NCBI GenBank assembly: GCA_002713585.1
Contig: PATD01000044.1
Coordinates: 1-40,615 of the forward strand
Length of the DNA: 40,615 nt
Direction: 5' to 3'
DNA from: Methanobacteriota archaeon
Lineage (GTDB): Archaea; Thermoplasmatota; Poseidoniia; Poseidoniales; Thalassarchaeaceae
The notes beneath the pieces are model-generated. The model saw nothing but the letters and a program-made list of their open reading frames with translations. It searched no databases and was not told the DNA's origin. Shown here in pieces: positions 1-7,395 of the stretch (its first letter is position 1; the number at the start of each line of letters is the position of its first letter). The position numbers and the translations under genes are program-made.

Positions 1-1
1 C

Positions 2-496
2 GCTGGACATCGCCGTATACAGAAGGGGGACCCTATACTCGTAGACATTGTACATGTGCACCGTGGTTACATCACAGATATGACGCGAATGTTCAGTGTC
101 GGTGAACCTGAACCAATCTGGAAGGAGCGGCTTGAACAGATGGAAGAAATCGCTGCAAAAGTACGCAATTTACTCTCACGAGGTGACAGCTGTGAGATGG
201 CCTGGGAAGCAGGACTGGGGATGGCGAGAAACATGGGGTATGATGAACACCTAATGGGTATGCCCCCAGAGCAGGCCCGCTTTTTGGGCCACAGTATCGG
301 GTTAGAACTCGATGAGACTCCTGTCGTCGCTGAAGGATTCGATCTCCCACTAGAAATTCAAGGCACCATGGCAATTGAACCGAAGGTGATCTACTCCGAA
401 GGGGCAGTTGGGATAGAGGACTGTTGGGTGCGTACCGAAAATCGTATGGAATGTCTGTCCAGCGGTGAGGCTTTCCCTTCGTGGTCTGTCTGGTGA
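2..496 (+). CDS. M24 family metallopeptidase (Xaa-Pro aminopeptidase/dipeptidase type), 5' partial
   Basis: The C-terminal catalytic part of a pita-bread-fold metallopeptidase that removes residues next to proline. The frame is open to the left edge, so the N-terminus lies outside the window; the GTG at 56 is internal. The M24 metal ligands are visible in order: Asp in LVDIV, Asp in YITDMTR, His in GHSIGLELDETP, Glu in AIEPKVI and Glu in GIEDCW. All five are present, so the enzyme looks active. It is probably cytosolic, acting in peptide turnover. The next gene starts 53 bases downstream on the same strand. Aminopeptidase P-like and prolidase-like members cannot be separated from this fragment. 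Confidence 0.9.
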   Translation, partial: AGHRRIQKGDPILVDIVHVHRGYITDMTRMFSVGEPEPIWKERLEQMEEIAAKVRNLLSRGDSCEMAWEAGLGMARNMGYDEHLMGMPPEQARFLGHSIGLELDETPVVAEGFDLPLEIQGTMAIEPKVIYSEGAVGIEDCWVRTENRMECLSSGEAFPSWSVW

Positions 497-549
497 CCTC
501 TGAAACAGAATGGCGATACTTGAAGTGCCTCGATTCATGACTCTATGAC

Positions 550-1344
550 ATGGCGAAACCTTGGGCCCCATCACACATCGCCGAGGTCGCTAAAGGACTC
601 GGCATTGATCTTCGGATTGGCGGAGATGTCAAGACCGCGCTCATTCCAATCCTTGAAACTGAGCTCCGTCGAATCACGAAAGAAATGGAAGATAAGACAC
701 TAGAAGCCGATCCAGATAGGAAGACACTCGGCGACCCAAGTCGAACTCGTCTCGGCTTCAACCGAACTAAGGGGATGATGAGTGATAATCTACGCCGAGT
801 CGATTCCGTTGCTGCTGCGGCCACAGTTTCTGCCAATGAGCGACTAGAAGCACACCTGCTCCACCTACTCCGAATAGCATCACAAGTAGCAGCACGTGAA
901 CGAGTTGGGACAATCAAAGAACGGCATCTTGAGAAGGCGCTTGAACAAATAGGGATTGTTGCCACAGATGCAACCATAGATGAAAGTCCCACTCCAATCG
1001 AAGCCGATCCAATCGCAGAAGCCATCCAACCGGGAACCGGAGAAATCCTCTCTCCAACAGTCCTTCGAGACATGAGTCGCAGATTCGGAGGGCTTCCTCT
1101 AGACAACGATGCACTCGAGGAGTTGATTCTTGTCTACTATGATCATGCAGCAGAAATCCAACTTGATCTTCAGGAGAACCTGAACACTCCCGGCCGCATA
1201 ATCGATACCCTCGACCGCTTCCAGACACTCGCGATGCTTGGATGGATGCGGCGCATGCTACGTCACGCTGGTGAACGTGCGCGTGAACAGAACGCCCGAA
1301 AAATCACTTTGGAGCACATTGTCCACATCGATCCATGGGACTGA
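550..1344 (+). CDS. Histone-fold-like protein (putative), 264 aa
   Basis: Not a protein I recognise by name. It is helical and strongly charged. The C-terminal part (about residues 175-260) ends in a segment of the form HAGERAREQNARKITLEHI, which resembles helix 2, loop and helix 3 of archaeal histones (A..A...GRKT...DI). Residues about 8-75 and 85-135 show a similar long helix followed by a short basic loop and a helix, so the protein may contain two to four histone-fold-like units. Canonical archaeal histones are about 65-70 residues, so this would be a multi-domain relative. The ATG lies about 50 bases after the peptidase stop, and the MIP18-like gene follows 16 bases downstream. DNA binding is inferred only; a non-histone helical protein is the alternative. 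Confidence 0.45.
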   Translation: MAKPWAPSHIAEVAKGLGIDLRIGGDVKTALIPILETELRRITKEMEDKTLEADPDRKTLGDPSRTRLGFNRTKGMMSDNLRRVDSVAAAATVSANERLEAHLLHLLRIASQVAARERVGTIKERHLEKALEQIGIVATDATIDESPTPIEADPIAEAIQPGTGEILSPTVLRDMSRRFGGLPLDNDALEELILVYYDHAAEIQLDLQENLNTPGRIIDTLDRFQTLAMLGWMRRMLRHAGERAREQNARKITLEHIVHIDPWD

Positions 1345-1360
1345 ATGGAGGTTGTGAAAA

Positions 1361-1648
1361 ATGTCGATGCGGCAAAAGCGGCTGCAACGCCGGGTCCTCA
1401 ATATCATCCGTGGTTGGAACGATGCACACGGGACACCGCTGCAAAGTCTGATTGAAGCTATGGATATTAGCGATGATGCCAATCTCACACTCCATGTCAG
1501 TCCATCTCGTCCACACTGCCCATGTTGTCTCTACGACCTACAAGATCTACGTGAAAGGTTGATCGAAACCAAAGGATTGGTTGGGGTCCGACTTGAAATC
1601 GTTGGCATCCCAGATGCTTCCCGCTGGACACGTACATTGAATGAATAA
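1361..1648 (+). CDS. MIP18/DUF59-like iron-sulfur assembly family protein
   Basis: A 95-residue protein whose second half fits the MIP18 (DUF59, SufT/PaaD) pattern. It has a strand-rich LTLHVSPSRPHCPCC segment with Cys 53, 55 and 56, an amphipathic helix, then GLVGVRLEIVGIP and a Trp close to the end, as in the usual GV..V.V......W ending. Family members help mature or target Fe-S clusters. The start is set by GGAGGT a few bases upstream of ATG 1361. It lies 16 bases after the histone-fold-like gene and is probably co-transcribed. The N-terminal half is shortened relative to typical members and the family match is by eye, so the functional claim is moderate. Confidence 0.55.
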   Translation: MSMRQKRLQRRVLNIIRGWNDAHGTPLQSLIEAMDISDDANLTLHVSPSRPHCPCCLYDLQDLRERLIETKGLVGVRLEIVGIPDASRWTRTLNE

Positions 1649-1680
1649 ACGACTGGAACTCGGACTCATGTAGATTGCTT

Positions 1681-1830
1681 TCAATCGTATTCTCTTTCCC
1701 ATCGGCGTTGATGGCGCTTCTCAACATCATCTAACTTGCTTCGGACCCGTGTCCAAAGCCACCAGATAGCAACCCCCAATGCGATGATATCGAAAATGAA
1801 GAAGGCGATTAGTAGCGGTTCCATCATCAT
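1681..1830 (-). CDS. Small single-pass membrane protein, 49 aa
   Basis: A short reading frame beginning with three Met codons, followed by a hydrophobic helix (about residues 4-26, ending in IWWLW) and a highly charged cytoplasmic tail of Arg, Lys, Glu and Asp. It is the last frame of the leftward block. The first ATG follows the ferredoxin stop by only 4 bases and no other frame occupies the stretch, so it is probably translated as the distal gene of that operon. The length and one-helix-plus-charged-tail layout resemble small accessory subunits or CcmD-like proteins, but I do not recognise a family. The start could be any of the three ATGs. Confidence 0.55.
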   Translation of the reverse strand: MMMEPLLIAFFIFDIIALGVAIWWLWTRVRSKLDDVEKRHQRRWEREYD

Positions 1831-1834
1831 CAAC

Positions 1835-2128
1835 TCACAACGGCGGAATCACATCAATTACACATGATGAGACAGCACGTCCGATGCAAGTCAAAATTGC
1901 ACCTTCTGATACGATTTCTTCGTCTAATCCAGGTGGGAGTGGATCAAGTCCATCCACTTCACCACTTACAAGACGCATCATGCAAGTACCACAAGTTCCA
2001 GAAATACAGATCGAAGGGATATCAAGACCTGCTTTGCACGCGGCTTCTAGAAGCGTCTCATAAATTTCCACCTCAATGGTGGCCAAGGGAAGAGAAGCAC
2101 GCCGGAATCGAATCACCGGCTTGGACAT
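1835..2128 (-). CDS. 2Fe-2S ferredoxin (plant/adrenodoxin-type fold)
   Basis: A 97-residue one-domain electron carrier. The cluster ligands have the fer2 spacing: Cys41-x4-Cys46-x2-Cys49 (CISGTCGTC) and a distal Cys81 in AILTCIGRA. The N-terminal beta-grasp and the acidic stretch before the last ligand fit the family. Length is normal for soluble plant-type ferredoxins. It lies 9 bases after the zinc-ribbon protein gene and 4 bases before a small membrane protein gene, so it is probably in the same transcript. The electron partner cannot be told from this context; no oxygenase or reductase gene is adjacent. Confidence 0.9.
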   Translation of the reverse strand: MSKPVIRFRRASLPLATIEVEIYETLLEAACKAGLDIPSICISGTCGTCMMRLVSGEVDGLDPLPPGLDEEIVSEGAILTCIGRAVSSCVIDVIPPL

Positions 2129-2137
2129 CCGGTCGCC

Positions 2138-3223
2138 TCACCGATCTTCCCAGCGAGTCCAACGTCCGGTCTGCTTGTTGAAGTAGAGACCTGCCTTCTT
2201 CATCCACTTGTTGAACTTCGTCGCACCAGCACCGGTGCTGATGATGAAATCTTCACGATGCTCCTGAGCCTGAATGTAGCCATGAACTGCGAGCGTTTGG
2301 TCAATCCACTCATCGATGCTCATTAGACCACCAGCAATTGAGGACTCTTCGACTGCTGCAACCGCCTCATCTGCGCTAGCACCAGTGGCCTCGAGATCGG
2401 CACGAAGCATGTCAGCCACGGAGGGGGCACGATCGGGCATGGGCGGATCATAGTGAGGCATACGTGGAGGCGTGTCAGGAGATATGGTGATTGAGTTTGA
2501 TTCAAGAGAACCCTCTACAACCATGGCCATTGGCGCCATAAATTCGTGACCACAATCCCAGCAAATGAAAGAGAAGTTATCAGTATCGTCTAGGTTACGG
2601 TTACCCCCTGCAGGTTCCAACTCTTCATTGCATTCTGGGCAGGAATGAAAAGTGATGGAGGGCACAATCTTTCTCCGAAAATCCACAATGTCTTGCGGTG
2701 TTCCAACGAGTTCCAGCATCTCATGATCACGGGCTGCTTCGAGTCCACGGGTCTCAAGTTGATCTCGAAGCTTGTTCCGCTGCTCGTCCTTGGTCTCATT
2801 GTCATGATTCGTTTCAATCTTCACAATGAGTTCAATCGTCTTACCCAGTCGATTCATGATTGTCTTCTGTGCACGGAACTGCTCGAGTCGAGCCATCCGG
2901 CGTCGTTCTCTATTCTCATTAATCTCAGCAATGACATCCTTCTGCTGGCGCTTGAACCGCTGCTCATCGATGCGGTCCATCTCCTTCTTCTCAGCGAGAA
3001 CCTCTGCAAGGAATCGCTGACGACCGGCTTCGCGTGGGCCAGATTGGACCGCTGTAACCACGCCCTGAGCAATCTCCGGCTTGAGGCCGTAGTTCTGCTC
3101 AAGTTGTTCTTGTGTGAGTTTCTTAATTTCTCCAATCTTGAGGCCTGCATCTGAGAGGATGTCTGCCGTGTTCTCATCGATCCCGCGACGTAGAAGTGCG
3201 AGATACGTGTCCTTCTTTGCCAT
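2138..3223 (-). CDS. Conserved-looking protein with N-terminal HhH-like region, coiled coil and zinc ribbon
   Basis: A 361-residue protein that I do not recognise. Residues 1-55 form short helices with a helix-hairpin-helix-like look (LLRRGI...ADILSDAGL...LTQEQLEQ). Residues 65-160 are long charged helices, probably coiled coil. Cys195/198 and Cys221/224 (CPEC, CWDC) form a zinc ribbon. Residues 300-361 are a Trp- and Lys-rich C-terminal module ending GRWTRWEDR. The frame could extend 24 codons further upstream, but a ribosome binding site (AAGGTGGG) sits just before ATG 3223 and the next residues AKKDTY look like a true start. The zinc ribbon and HhH suggest nucleic-acid or RNA polymerase association; that is inference. 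It lies 115 bases downstream of the KsgA stop and is followed by the ferredoxin gene. Confidence 0.6.
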   Translation of the reverse strand: MAKKDTYLALLRRGIDENTADILSDAGLKIGEIKKLTQEQLEQNYGLKPEIAQGVVTAVQSGPREAGRQRFLAEVLAEKKEMDRIDEQRFKRQQKDVIAEINENRERRRMARLEQFRAQKTIMNRLGKTIELIVKIETNHDNETKDEQRNKLRDQLETRGLEAARDHEMLELVGTPQDIVDFRRKIVPSITFHSCPECNEELEPAGGNRNLDDTDNFSFICWDCGHEFMAPMAMVVEGSLESNSITISPDTPPRMPHYDPPMPDRAPSVADMLRADLEATGASADEAVAAVEESSIAGGLMSIDEWIDQTLAVHGYIQAQEHREDFIISTGAGATKFNKWMKKAGLYFNKQTGRWTRWEDR

Positions 3224-3338
3224 ATTCCCACCTTCTTTCGCGCACGACCTTCTTTTAATGGACTCATTGGCGCGAATCCCGGCCGCGCATTCCACCCGAG
3301 TCCGGTGTTCGCTATCAATCCGACGCGAGAAATGGGCT

Positions 3339-4247
3339 TCAATCAGGCTCGAAAGCCTCGATTTCTATAGCCAAATGAATCCAATCATCTGGCGAGAGAA
3401 GATCAGGTCTAGAATCAACGTCAATTTCAGTTGTCTCTAGGACAGAATCGATTGCGTTCGACCATCGTTCGCGATACCAACCAGGAATCCGACTAATGCG
3501 TTTTGGATTCAAACGGAGCATGCTTCTCACCTTACGACGGCGTTGAGTGAAAACGTGCTTTACGATTAATCGATGTAGGCGATGATTTAGGATTGGAGGT
3601 AATGCTTCTTTCCTCGGAACAAGACAAGCAATTTGAGAATGTACACGTGGGGACGGAACGAAACAATGTGGTGGCACGACTGGTCCGAGATTTACCTCCC
3701 AATCGAGTGCTGTGTTGAGTCCGAGTGGACCAACTGAATCAGGTCCACCATGCATGGCGAGCCTATGCGCAAACTCCTGTTGAAGGAGAAGGACCACGCA
3801 AGAAACCGATGAGGCGCCAGGCTGGTTACGAATCCGATCGATGAGTGGACTGGATATCTGGTAGGGTATATTTGCAACAATATGCGTCACATCGGGCCAT
3901 TTGACGTTCAGAGCATCTCCTTTAATTAATTCAAGACGGCCGGATTCGATCTCTTCAGTAAAATTACGATTAAGATGGTTAATCGCCTCCTCCTCGATTT
4001 CGATTCCAATAACTGTCGCTTCAGTCGAAAGAAGATGAAGCGTCAGCGAACCGGGCCCTGGACCAATCTCAAGAACACGGCTATTTGGTCCGAGGGGTTG
4101 GTTCACTTCAGCACACATTTCAATTGCACTGTAAAGGGCCTTCTCATCGTGGAGATAATGTTGTCCAAGGTCCCTATTGGCTCTACTCCGGTCAAGTAGG
4201 AGGTCAATCAACAGACGTGCGTCCACGTCGTCCATGGAAACGCTCAC
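3339..4247 (-). CDS. rsmA: 16S rRNA (adenine1518-N6/adenine1519-N6)-dimethyltransferase KsgA/RsmA
   Basis: A SAM-dependent enzyme that dimethylates the two adjacent adenines of the helix 45 loop of 16S rRNA during late small-subunit assembly. The LGQHYLHDE entry motif, SAM motif I VLEIGPGPGSLT (residues 58-69), acidic motif II, GDAL, and catalytic motif IV NIPYQISSP (126-134) are all visible. The C-terminal basic helical domain is present and length (302) is normal. The GTG start overlaps the stop of the DUF655 gene by 4 bases (GTGA); an ATG four codons later is an alternative start. The order L21e-RpoF-DUF655-KsgA is widely conserved in Euryarchaeota and points to co-regulated ribosome biogenesis. 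Confidence 0.96.
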   Translation of the reverse strand: MSVSMDDVDARLLIDLLLDRSRANRDLGQHYLHDEKALYSAIEMCAEVNQPLGPNSRVLEIGPGPGSLTLHLLSTEATVIGIEIEEEAINHLNRNFTEEIESGRLELIKGDALNVKWPDVTHIVANIPYQISSPLIDRIRNQPGASSVSCVVLLLQQEFAHRLAMHGGPDSVGPLGLNTALDWEVNLGPVVPPHCFVPSPRVHSQIACLVPRKEALPPILNHRLHRLIVKHVFTQRRRKVRSMLRLNPKRISRIPGWYRERWSNAIDSVLETTEIDVDSRPDLLSPDDWIHLAIEIEAFEPD

Positions 4248-4774
4248 CCAGCCCGGATGAGCATGTTGAGGATATTCGGGAGCATACCGGGATCGCCGAG
4301 CTCCTCTGCGAGCCGAATCGCAAGAGCCTCAGCAGTATCGAAACCTGCAGATTCATCCACAGCATCGAAGTCCGCCCAGCCCGCTCGGCCACGCTTCTTC
4401 ACCATGTCCTGAGCCTTAGATGGGCCCACACCAGTGAGTAGTTGGAATGCGTGCATCTTACGATTAATTGGGCCACCCCGATTGTAGAACATCATGAAAA
4501 CATCTGGATTCGCCCTGATAATCTCGGTTACAGTACTCACGAGATCACCCTGTGTTGTACTTGATAGATCACGATGGCGGAGCATGCCAACAATTCCTTC
4601 TCCGTCGGTCACAGTGATTTGTTCACCAGTGCTGCCGCCACGATACCGGACAAGATAGAGGCCTTTCTCTGTAATAGCATGGCTAACACCCGGAGCAACA
4701 CCTTGTGGTGAATCATCGATAATGCGAATGACCCATTCCCCGCTCAGGTCGGGACCGCCCGGTGTAGGTTGCAT
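4244..4774 (-). CDS. DUF655 family HhH protein
   Basis: An archaeal conserved protein of unknown role, always found next to rpoF and ksgA in many Euryarchaeota. The middle contains MMFYNRGGPINRKMHAFQ, the hallmark of the family, followed by LLTGVGPSKAQDMVKKRG, a helix-hairpin-helix that suggests RNA or DNA binding. I chose ATG 4774 because GGAGG lies ten bases upstream. A TTG at 4834 would overlap the rpoF stop as TTGA and add 20 residues that do not resemble the family. The stop overlaps the KsgA GTG start. Biochemical function is unproven for the family; linkage to transcription and rRNA methylation genes suggests a ribosome-related job. Confidence 0.85.
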   Translation of the reverse strand: MQPTPGGPDLSGEWVIRIIDDSPQGVAPGVSHAITEKGLYLVRYRGGSTGEQITVTDGEGIVGMLRHRDLSSTTQGDLVSTVTEIIRANPDVFMMFYNRGGPINRKMHAFQLLTGVGPSKAQDMVKKRGRAGWADFDAVDESAGFDTAEALAIRLAEELGDPGMLPNILNMLIRAG

Positions 4775-4830
4775 GTTCTTCAGGCCTCCAAGGCAGTTCC
4801 AACTCAAGTGTGTTGTGCTGCGAAACACGA

Positions 4831-5190
4831 TCAAATCGTCTGTTTCACGTGGGTAATGATCATCTCAATATCAGATTCACTGACTTGAATCCGGAATGGA
4901 GCTACAATTACACGAATCTCTGCAGGCGTCTGCGGGCGAATCTCTGCAATCTTAGAACGGATGAAATCATTCTCTGCGATGCTCTCGACATCAGCGAGAG
5001 CTTCGTGAAGTTCGCTATGGACCTTGGATGAGGTTGCGCTTCCTCCACGGTTAGTGCTGGCGGCCCACTCAGCGTGTTCCATTGCCATCTGCTGCTCACG
5101 TGACTGCTCTTCGCGTGAGTCGTTCGCAGCCTGGAGTAGGTCACGGACGGTAGCGAAATCGATGTACTTCTTTTCCGACATAGATATCAT
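4831..5190 (-). CDS. rpoF: DNA-directed RNA polymerase subunit F (Rpb4)
   Basis: The Rpb4 homologue that pairs with Rpo7/E to form the polymerase stalk, which helps promoter opening and binds nascent RNA. At 119 residues it has the expected length. The N-terminal ...KYIDFATVRDLLQ and the C-terminal HRDC-like ending ...LRPQTPAEIRVIVAP-type segment (AEIRPQTPAEIRVIVAPFR) are typical. The central linker is rich in Glu, Gln and Ser. The ATG start shares ATGA with the L21e stop, so translation is coupled to L21e. This position between rpl21e and DUF655 is the canonical archaeal one. Confidence 0.92.
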   Translation of the reverse strand: MISMSEKKYIDFATVRDLLQAANDSREEQSREQQMAMEHAEWAASTNRGGSATSSKVHSELHEALADVESIAENDFIRSKIAEIRPQTPAEIRVIVAPFRIQVSESDIEMIITHVKQTI

Positions 5191-5477
5191 TCCGTTGGGC
5201 GTAAGTGCTCAGGTCGAGCGAGGACCGACTTGTTCTTGTTCTTGTCTGTGAACTCAACAACATATGCACGACCTTGCTTTGCAACAATCGTACCGGTCAT
5301 TCCTTGGAAGCGACGGTGTGGCATACCACCCTGTTGACCTCCATCAAGAACGATGGAAACGCGGTCTCCTTCAGCATATGGATGCATGACGCGACTAATG
5401 TTGACGCGCCCACGCTCACTCTTGGAACGCTTCAGAATACGACGGGTGCCTTGACGGGTTCCGTGTGTTCGACGCAT
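5187..5477 (-). CDS. rpl21e: Large ribosomal subunit protein eL21 (L21e)
   Basis: A 96-residue archaeal/eukaryotic-specific ribosomal protein. It has a very basic N-terminus (RRTHGTRQGTRRILKRSKSERG), a GDRVSIVLDGG beta-barrel entry, PHRRFQGMTGTIVAKQGRAYVV and a basic ending near HLRPTE, all standard for the family. It is first of the coupled unit L21e-RpoF-DUF655-KsgA. The ATG is preceded by GGAGG at 5486-5490, and a TATA-like CTTAAGA lies about 44 bases upstream, so this gene may have its own promoter behind pus10. Confidence 0.96.
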   Translation of the reverse strand: MRRTHGTRQGTRRILKRSKSERGRVNISRVMHPYAEGDRVSIVLDGGQQGGMPHRRFQGMTGTIVAKQGRAYVVEFTDKNKNKSVLARPEHLRPTE

Positions 5478-5517
5478 GGCGATGCCTCCTCTGGGATTCG
5501 GTCGACCAATGTCGCAT

Positions 5518-5524
5518 TCTTAAG
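5518..5524 (-). promoter_or_regulatory. Putative TATA box for the L21e-rpoF-DUF655-ksgA unit
   Basis: On the minus strand CTTAAGA lies in the 88-base gap between the pus10 stop and the L21e start, about 44 bases before the ATG. That would place the transcription start around 5496 and give a short leader containing the GGAGG site. Judged only from sequence and spacing. Confidence 0.4.
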
Positions 5525-5565
5525 TCCGTCGCACGCTAGAAACGGTTTCTTCAATGGACATATGC

Positions 5566-6981
5566 TCACTCTGCATGGATTTCGAGGACATCCAACCAAA
5601 GAACCTCACATGCCCGCTCGAGAACCTCTGCCACAGATGGTGTGGTTCGTCCATCGTCTGAATGAACCATCTCCTTGACGTAAGTCCCGGTCTGACAACG
5701 AACGTCAAATTGAATTTCCTTATCCTCGACAACGATGTTTTCTATCGAGACAAGTTCACGCTTACGTACAAGGTCTGAACGACGGTGTGCAACACGCTTT
5801 GGTGTCCTCTGCTCAAGCATTACACCACTAAGCGCAAGGATCCTCTGCTCGGCATCCTCCTGATCTAACGGATCGCCTTCAATCGCGAATCGGATGCGAT
5901 AGGATTTCTCAGCCTTCGTCTCCTTGATGCGGGCAACCTCTGGACGTGTTGAAGGTCGCAATTCGTCGACCTCGACAAGGCCTTCAGCACCCTCTGCAAT
6001 TGAAGCGAGTAATCCTTCAATGTCTGGTGTCCTCTTCTTCGGTCGCTTAACCTCAATGACAAATGGGCGCCCTCGGCCTAAGCATCGCACGTCGATATCC
6101 TCGCGCCCCATACCGTGAAAACTGGTATCATCTGCCTCCAACAACTTACGAATGGGTTCGCCGACTAGGTCTTGAACTGAATGTAGGTATTGTAGCCCCG
6201 TCATATCACAGGATGTGCAGCCACCATCTCGGCCCTTACAGGCCCGGCATGGCCAACGGGTCTGGGGCACCTCGCGAGACATCTTACGGTACCTTCCATA
6301 CAAGAATACAGGGCGCACCTCTGCCTTCACACGAAGGGTTAGTGAATCCACTAAAATCATCACATCAGGGACCTCCTTGACCATATTGATCTCCGTCATT
6401 TTCTCCTTTAGAGCAAGTTCGACAGCTGCTGCGAAAGATGCCTTGAGGGGTGGTGCACCTCGCGCACCAAACCGCTTCCGAAGGTAATCTTCCTCTTCCA
6501 CTAATTCCTTGCTAATGTGGTGACCCATCTGAAGGGTGTTGAACTCCACGCCCTCCGTCTCACGCAAAATTCGCACGACAATATTCTGAATATCATCAAA
6601 GAGATCCTCACAAAATGGACAGTAATCAGTGTTGATTTCGGAAAGCATCGAATCACGCTCGATAGCGTCCACACGAATGCGAGCCCCGTGTTCTCTAGCG
6701 GGAAGTCCGCCCTCGTTCAAGCGACCTCCAATGCGAGCAAGACAATGATCGCATGCACCTAGGCGAATCACATGACGAATTCCCATAGGAGCAGGGCACG
6801 GTGGCGCTTCCATGTCACGAAGCGCTGGGGTGTCATCCTCGAAATCATCCTCGTCGTCGAGAACATCCTCAGATTCTTCCGAATCATCTACTGGGACCAA
6901 ATCCTCCCATGGATCGATGGCCCCGCCATAGCCAGCTGAAGCATAATCCAACCACTCGTCTTGGTCGTCTTCAGTCATCAA
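5566..6981 (-). CDS. pus10: tRNA pseudouridine synthase Pus10
   Basis: The archaeal enzyme that converts U54 and/or U55 of the tRNA T-loop to pseudouridine. The N-terminal accessory domain has zinc-ligand pairs CDHC (77-80) and CPFC (121-124). A second Cys cluster CRAC...CTSC lies at 245-258. The catalytic motif GREDIDVRCLG (292-302) contains the presumed catalytic Asp297, followed by RPFVIEVKRPKKR. The C-terminal segment near MVHSDDGRTTPSVAE (439-453) is the family ending. Residues 1-55 are an unusual strongly acidic extension (mostly Asp and Glu) not needed for the fold. Start: ATGATG, with GAGGAGGCGA upstream. It lies between DUF971 and L21e in the same direction. Confidence 0.95.
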   Translation of the reverse strand: MMTEDDQDEWLDYASAGYGGAIDPWEDLVPVDDSEESEDVLDDEDDFEDDTPALRDMEAPPCPAPMGIRHVIRLGACDHCLARIGGRLNEGGLPAREHGARIRVDAIERDSMLSEINTDYCPFCEDLFDDIQNIVVRILRETEGVEFNTLQMGHHISKELVEEEDYLRKRFGARGAPPLKASFAAAVELALKEKMTEINMVKEVPDVMILVDSLTLRVKAEVRPVFLYGRYRKMSREVPQTRWPCRACKGRDGGCTSCDMTGLQYLHSVQDLVGEPIRKLLEADDTSFHGMGREDIDVRCLGRGRPFVIEVKRPKKRTPDIEGLLASIAEGAEGLVEVDELRPSTRPEVARIKETKAEKSYRIRFAIEGDPLDQEDAEQRILALSGVMLEQRTPKRVAHRRSDLVRKRELVSIENIVVEDKEIQFDVRCQTGTYVKEMVHSDDGRTTPSVAEVLERACEVLWLDVLEIHAE

Positions 6982-7059
6982 ATCGCCTCCTCACTACAGG
7001 TAGACAGACCCGCAGGGTGGATAATTAGAGCGCAGGCATCCTGTGATTTGAGGCTTCCT

Positions 7060-7380
7060 TCATTGATCAACATCTAATCGGTCAAGCGCGATGTCTGTTA
7101 TGTGCTCAAAAGACCACAATCCACTGGAGCACCCACTAGTCCATGTGAATCGAACTGCATATCTTCCAACTGCCTCCGCCTTCGGCATCTCAACCCGGAG
7201 ACGTTTGACTTCCTCAGCAAGCCCCAATCTTCGATGTGGATCTTTCCAACGTGGTCGACACTTAGCACATGGACACCATGCACGTAATTCATGATAAGGA
7301 AGGTTGAGTTCATCTCCATCGGCGTAACGTAAAGTGATAGATTCGTCTCCACGTTCGAGTTCCTTCAATCGGTCCGCCAT
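7060..7380 (-). CDS. DUF971 domain protein (GBBH-like N-terminal fold)
   Basis: A 106-residue single-domain protein. It matches the DUF971 pattern: SITLRYADGDELNLPYHELR at the start, then AWCPCAKCR, then GRYAVRFTWTSGCSSGLWSFEHI, where the family has a G.YA..I...DGH.SGIY..E.L signature. The family occurs alone or next to ApbC/Mrp, or fused to gamma-butyrobetaine hydroxylase, and an iron-sulfur or metal-related role has been suggested; none is proven here. The extra Cys residues (CPCAKC) are noteworthy and could bind metal. It lies 15 bases after the RND exporter gene and is probably co-transcribed with it. Confidence 0.8.
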   Translation of the reverse strand: MADRLKELERGDESITLRYADGDELNLPYHELRAWCPCAKCRPRWKDPHRRLGLAEEVKRLRVEMPKAEAVGRYAVRFTWTSGCSSGLWSFEHITDIALDRLDVDQ

Positions 7381-7395
7381 GTCTGATGCACTCCA

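Noticed and set aside
543-1106. 187-residue antisense frame opposite the histone-fold-like gene
   Set aside because: Ser/Arg-rich composition typical of antisense frames; the plus-strand frame fits the operon direction and spacing.
2645-3154. 169-residue plus-strand frame inside the zinc-ribbon protein gene
   Set aside because: It is antisense to a well-supported gene and shows no domain or ribosome binding site.
4775-4834. TTG start of DUF655 overlapping rpoF
   Set aside because: The added 20 residues do not look like the family, and GGAGG is correctly placed for ATG 4774.
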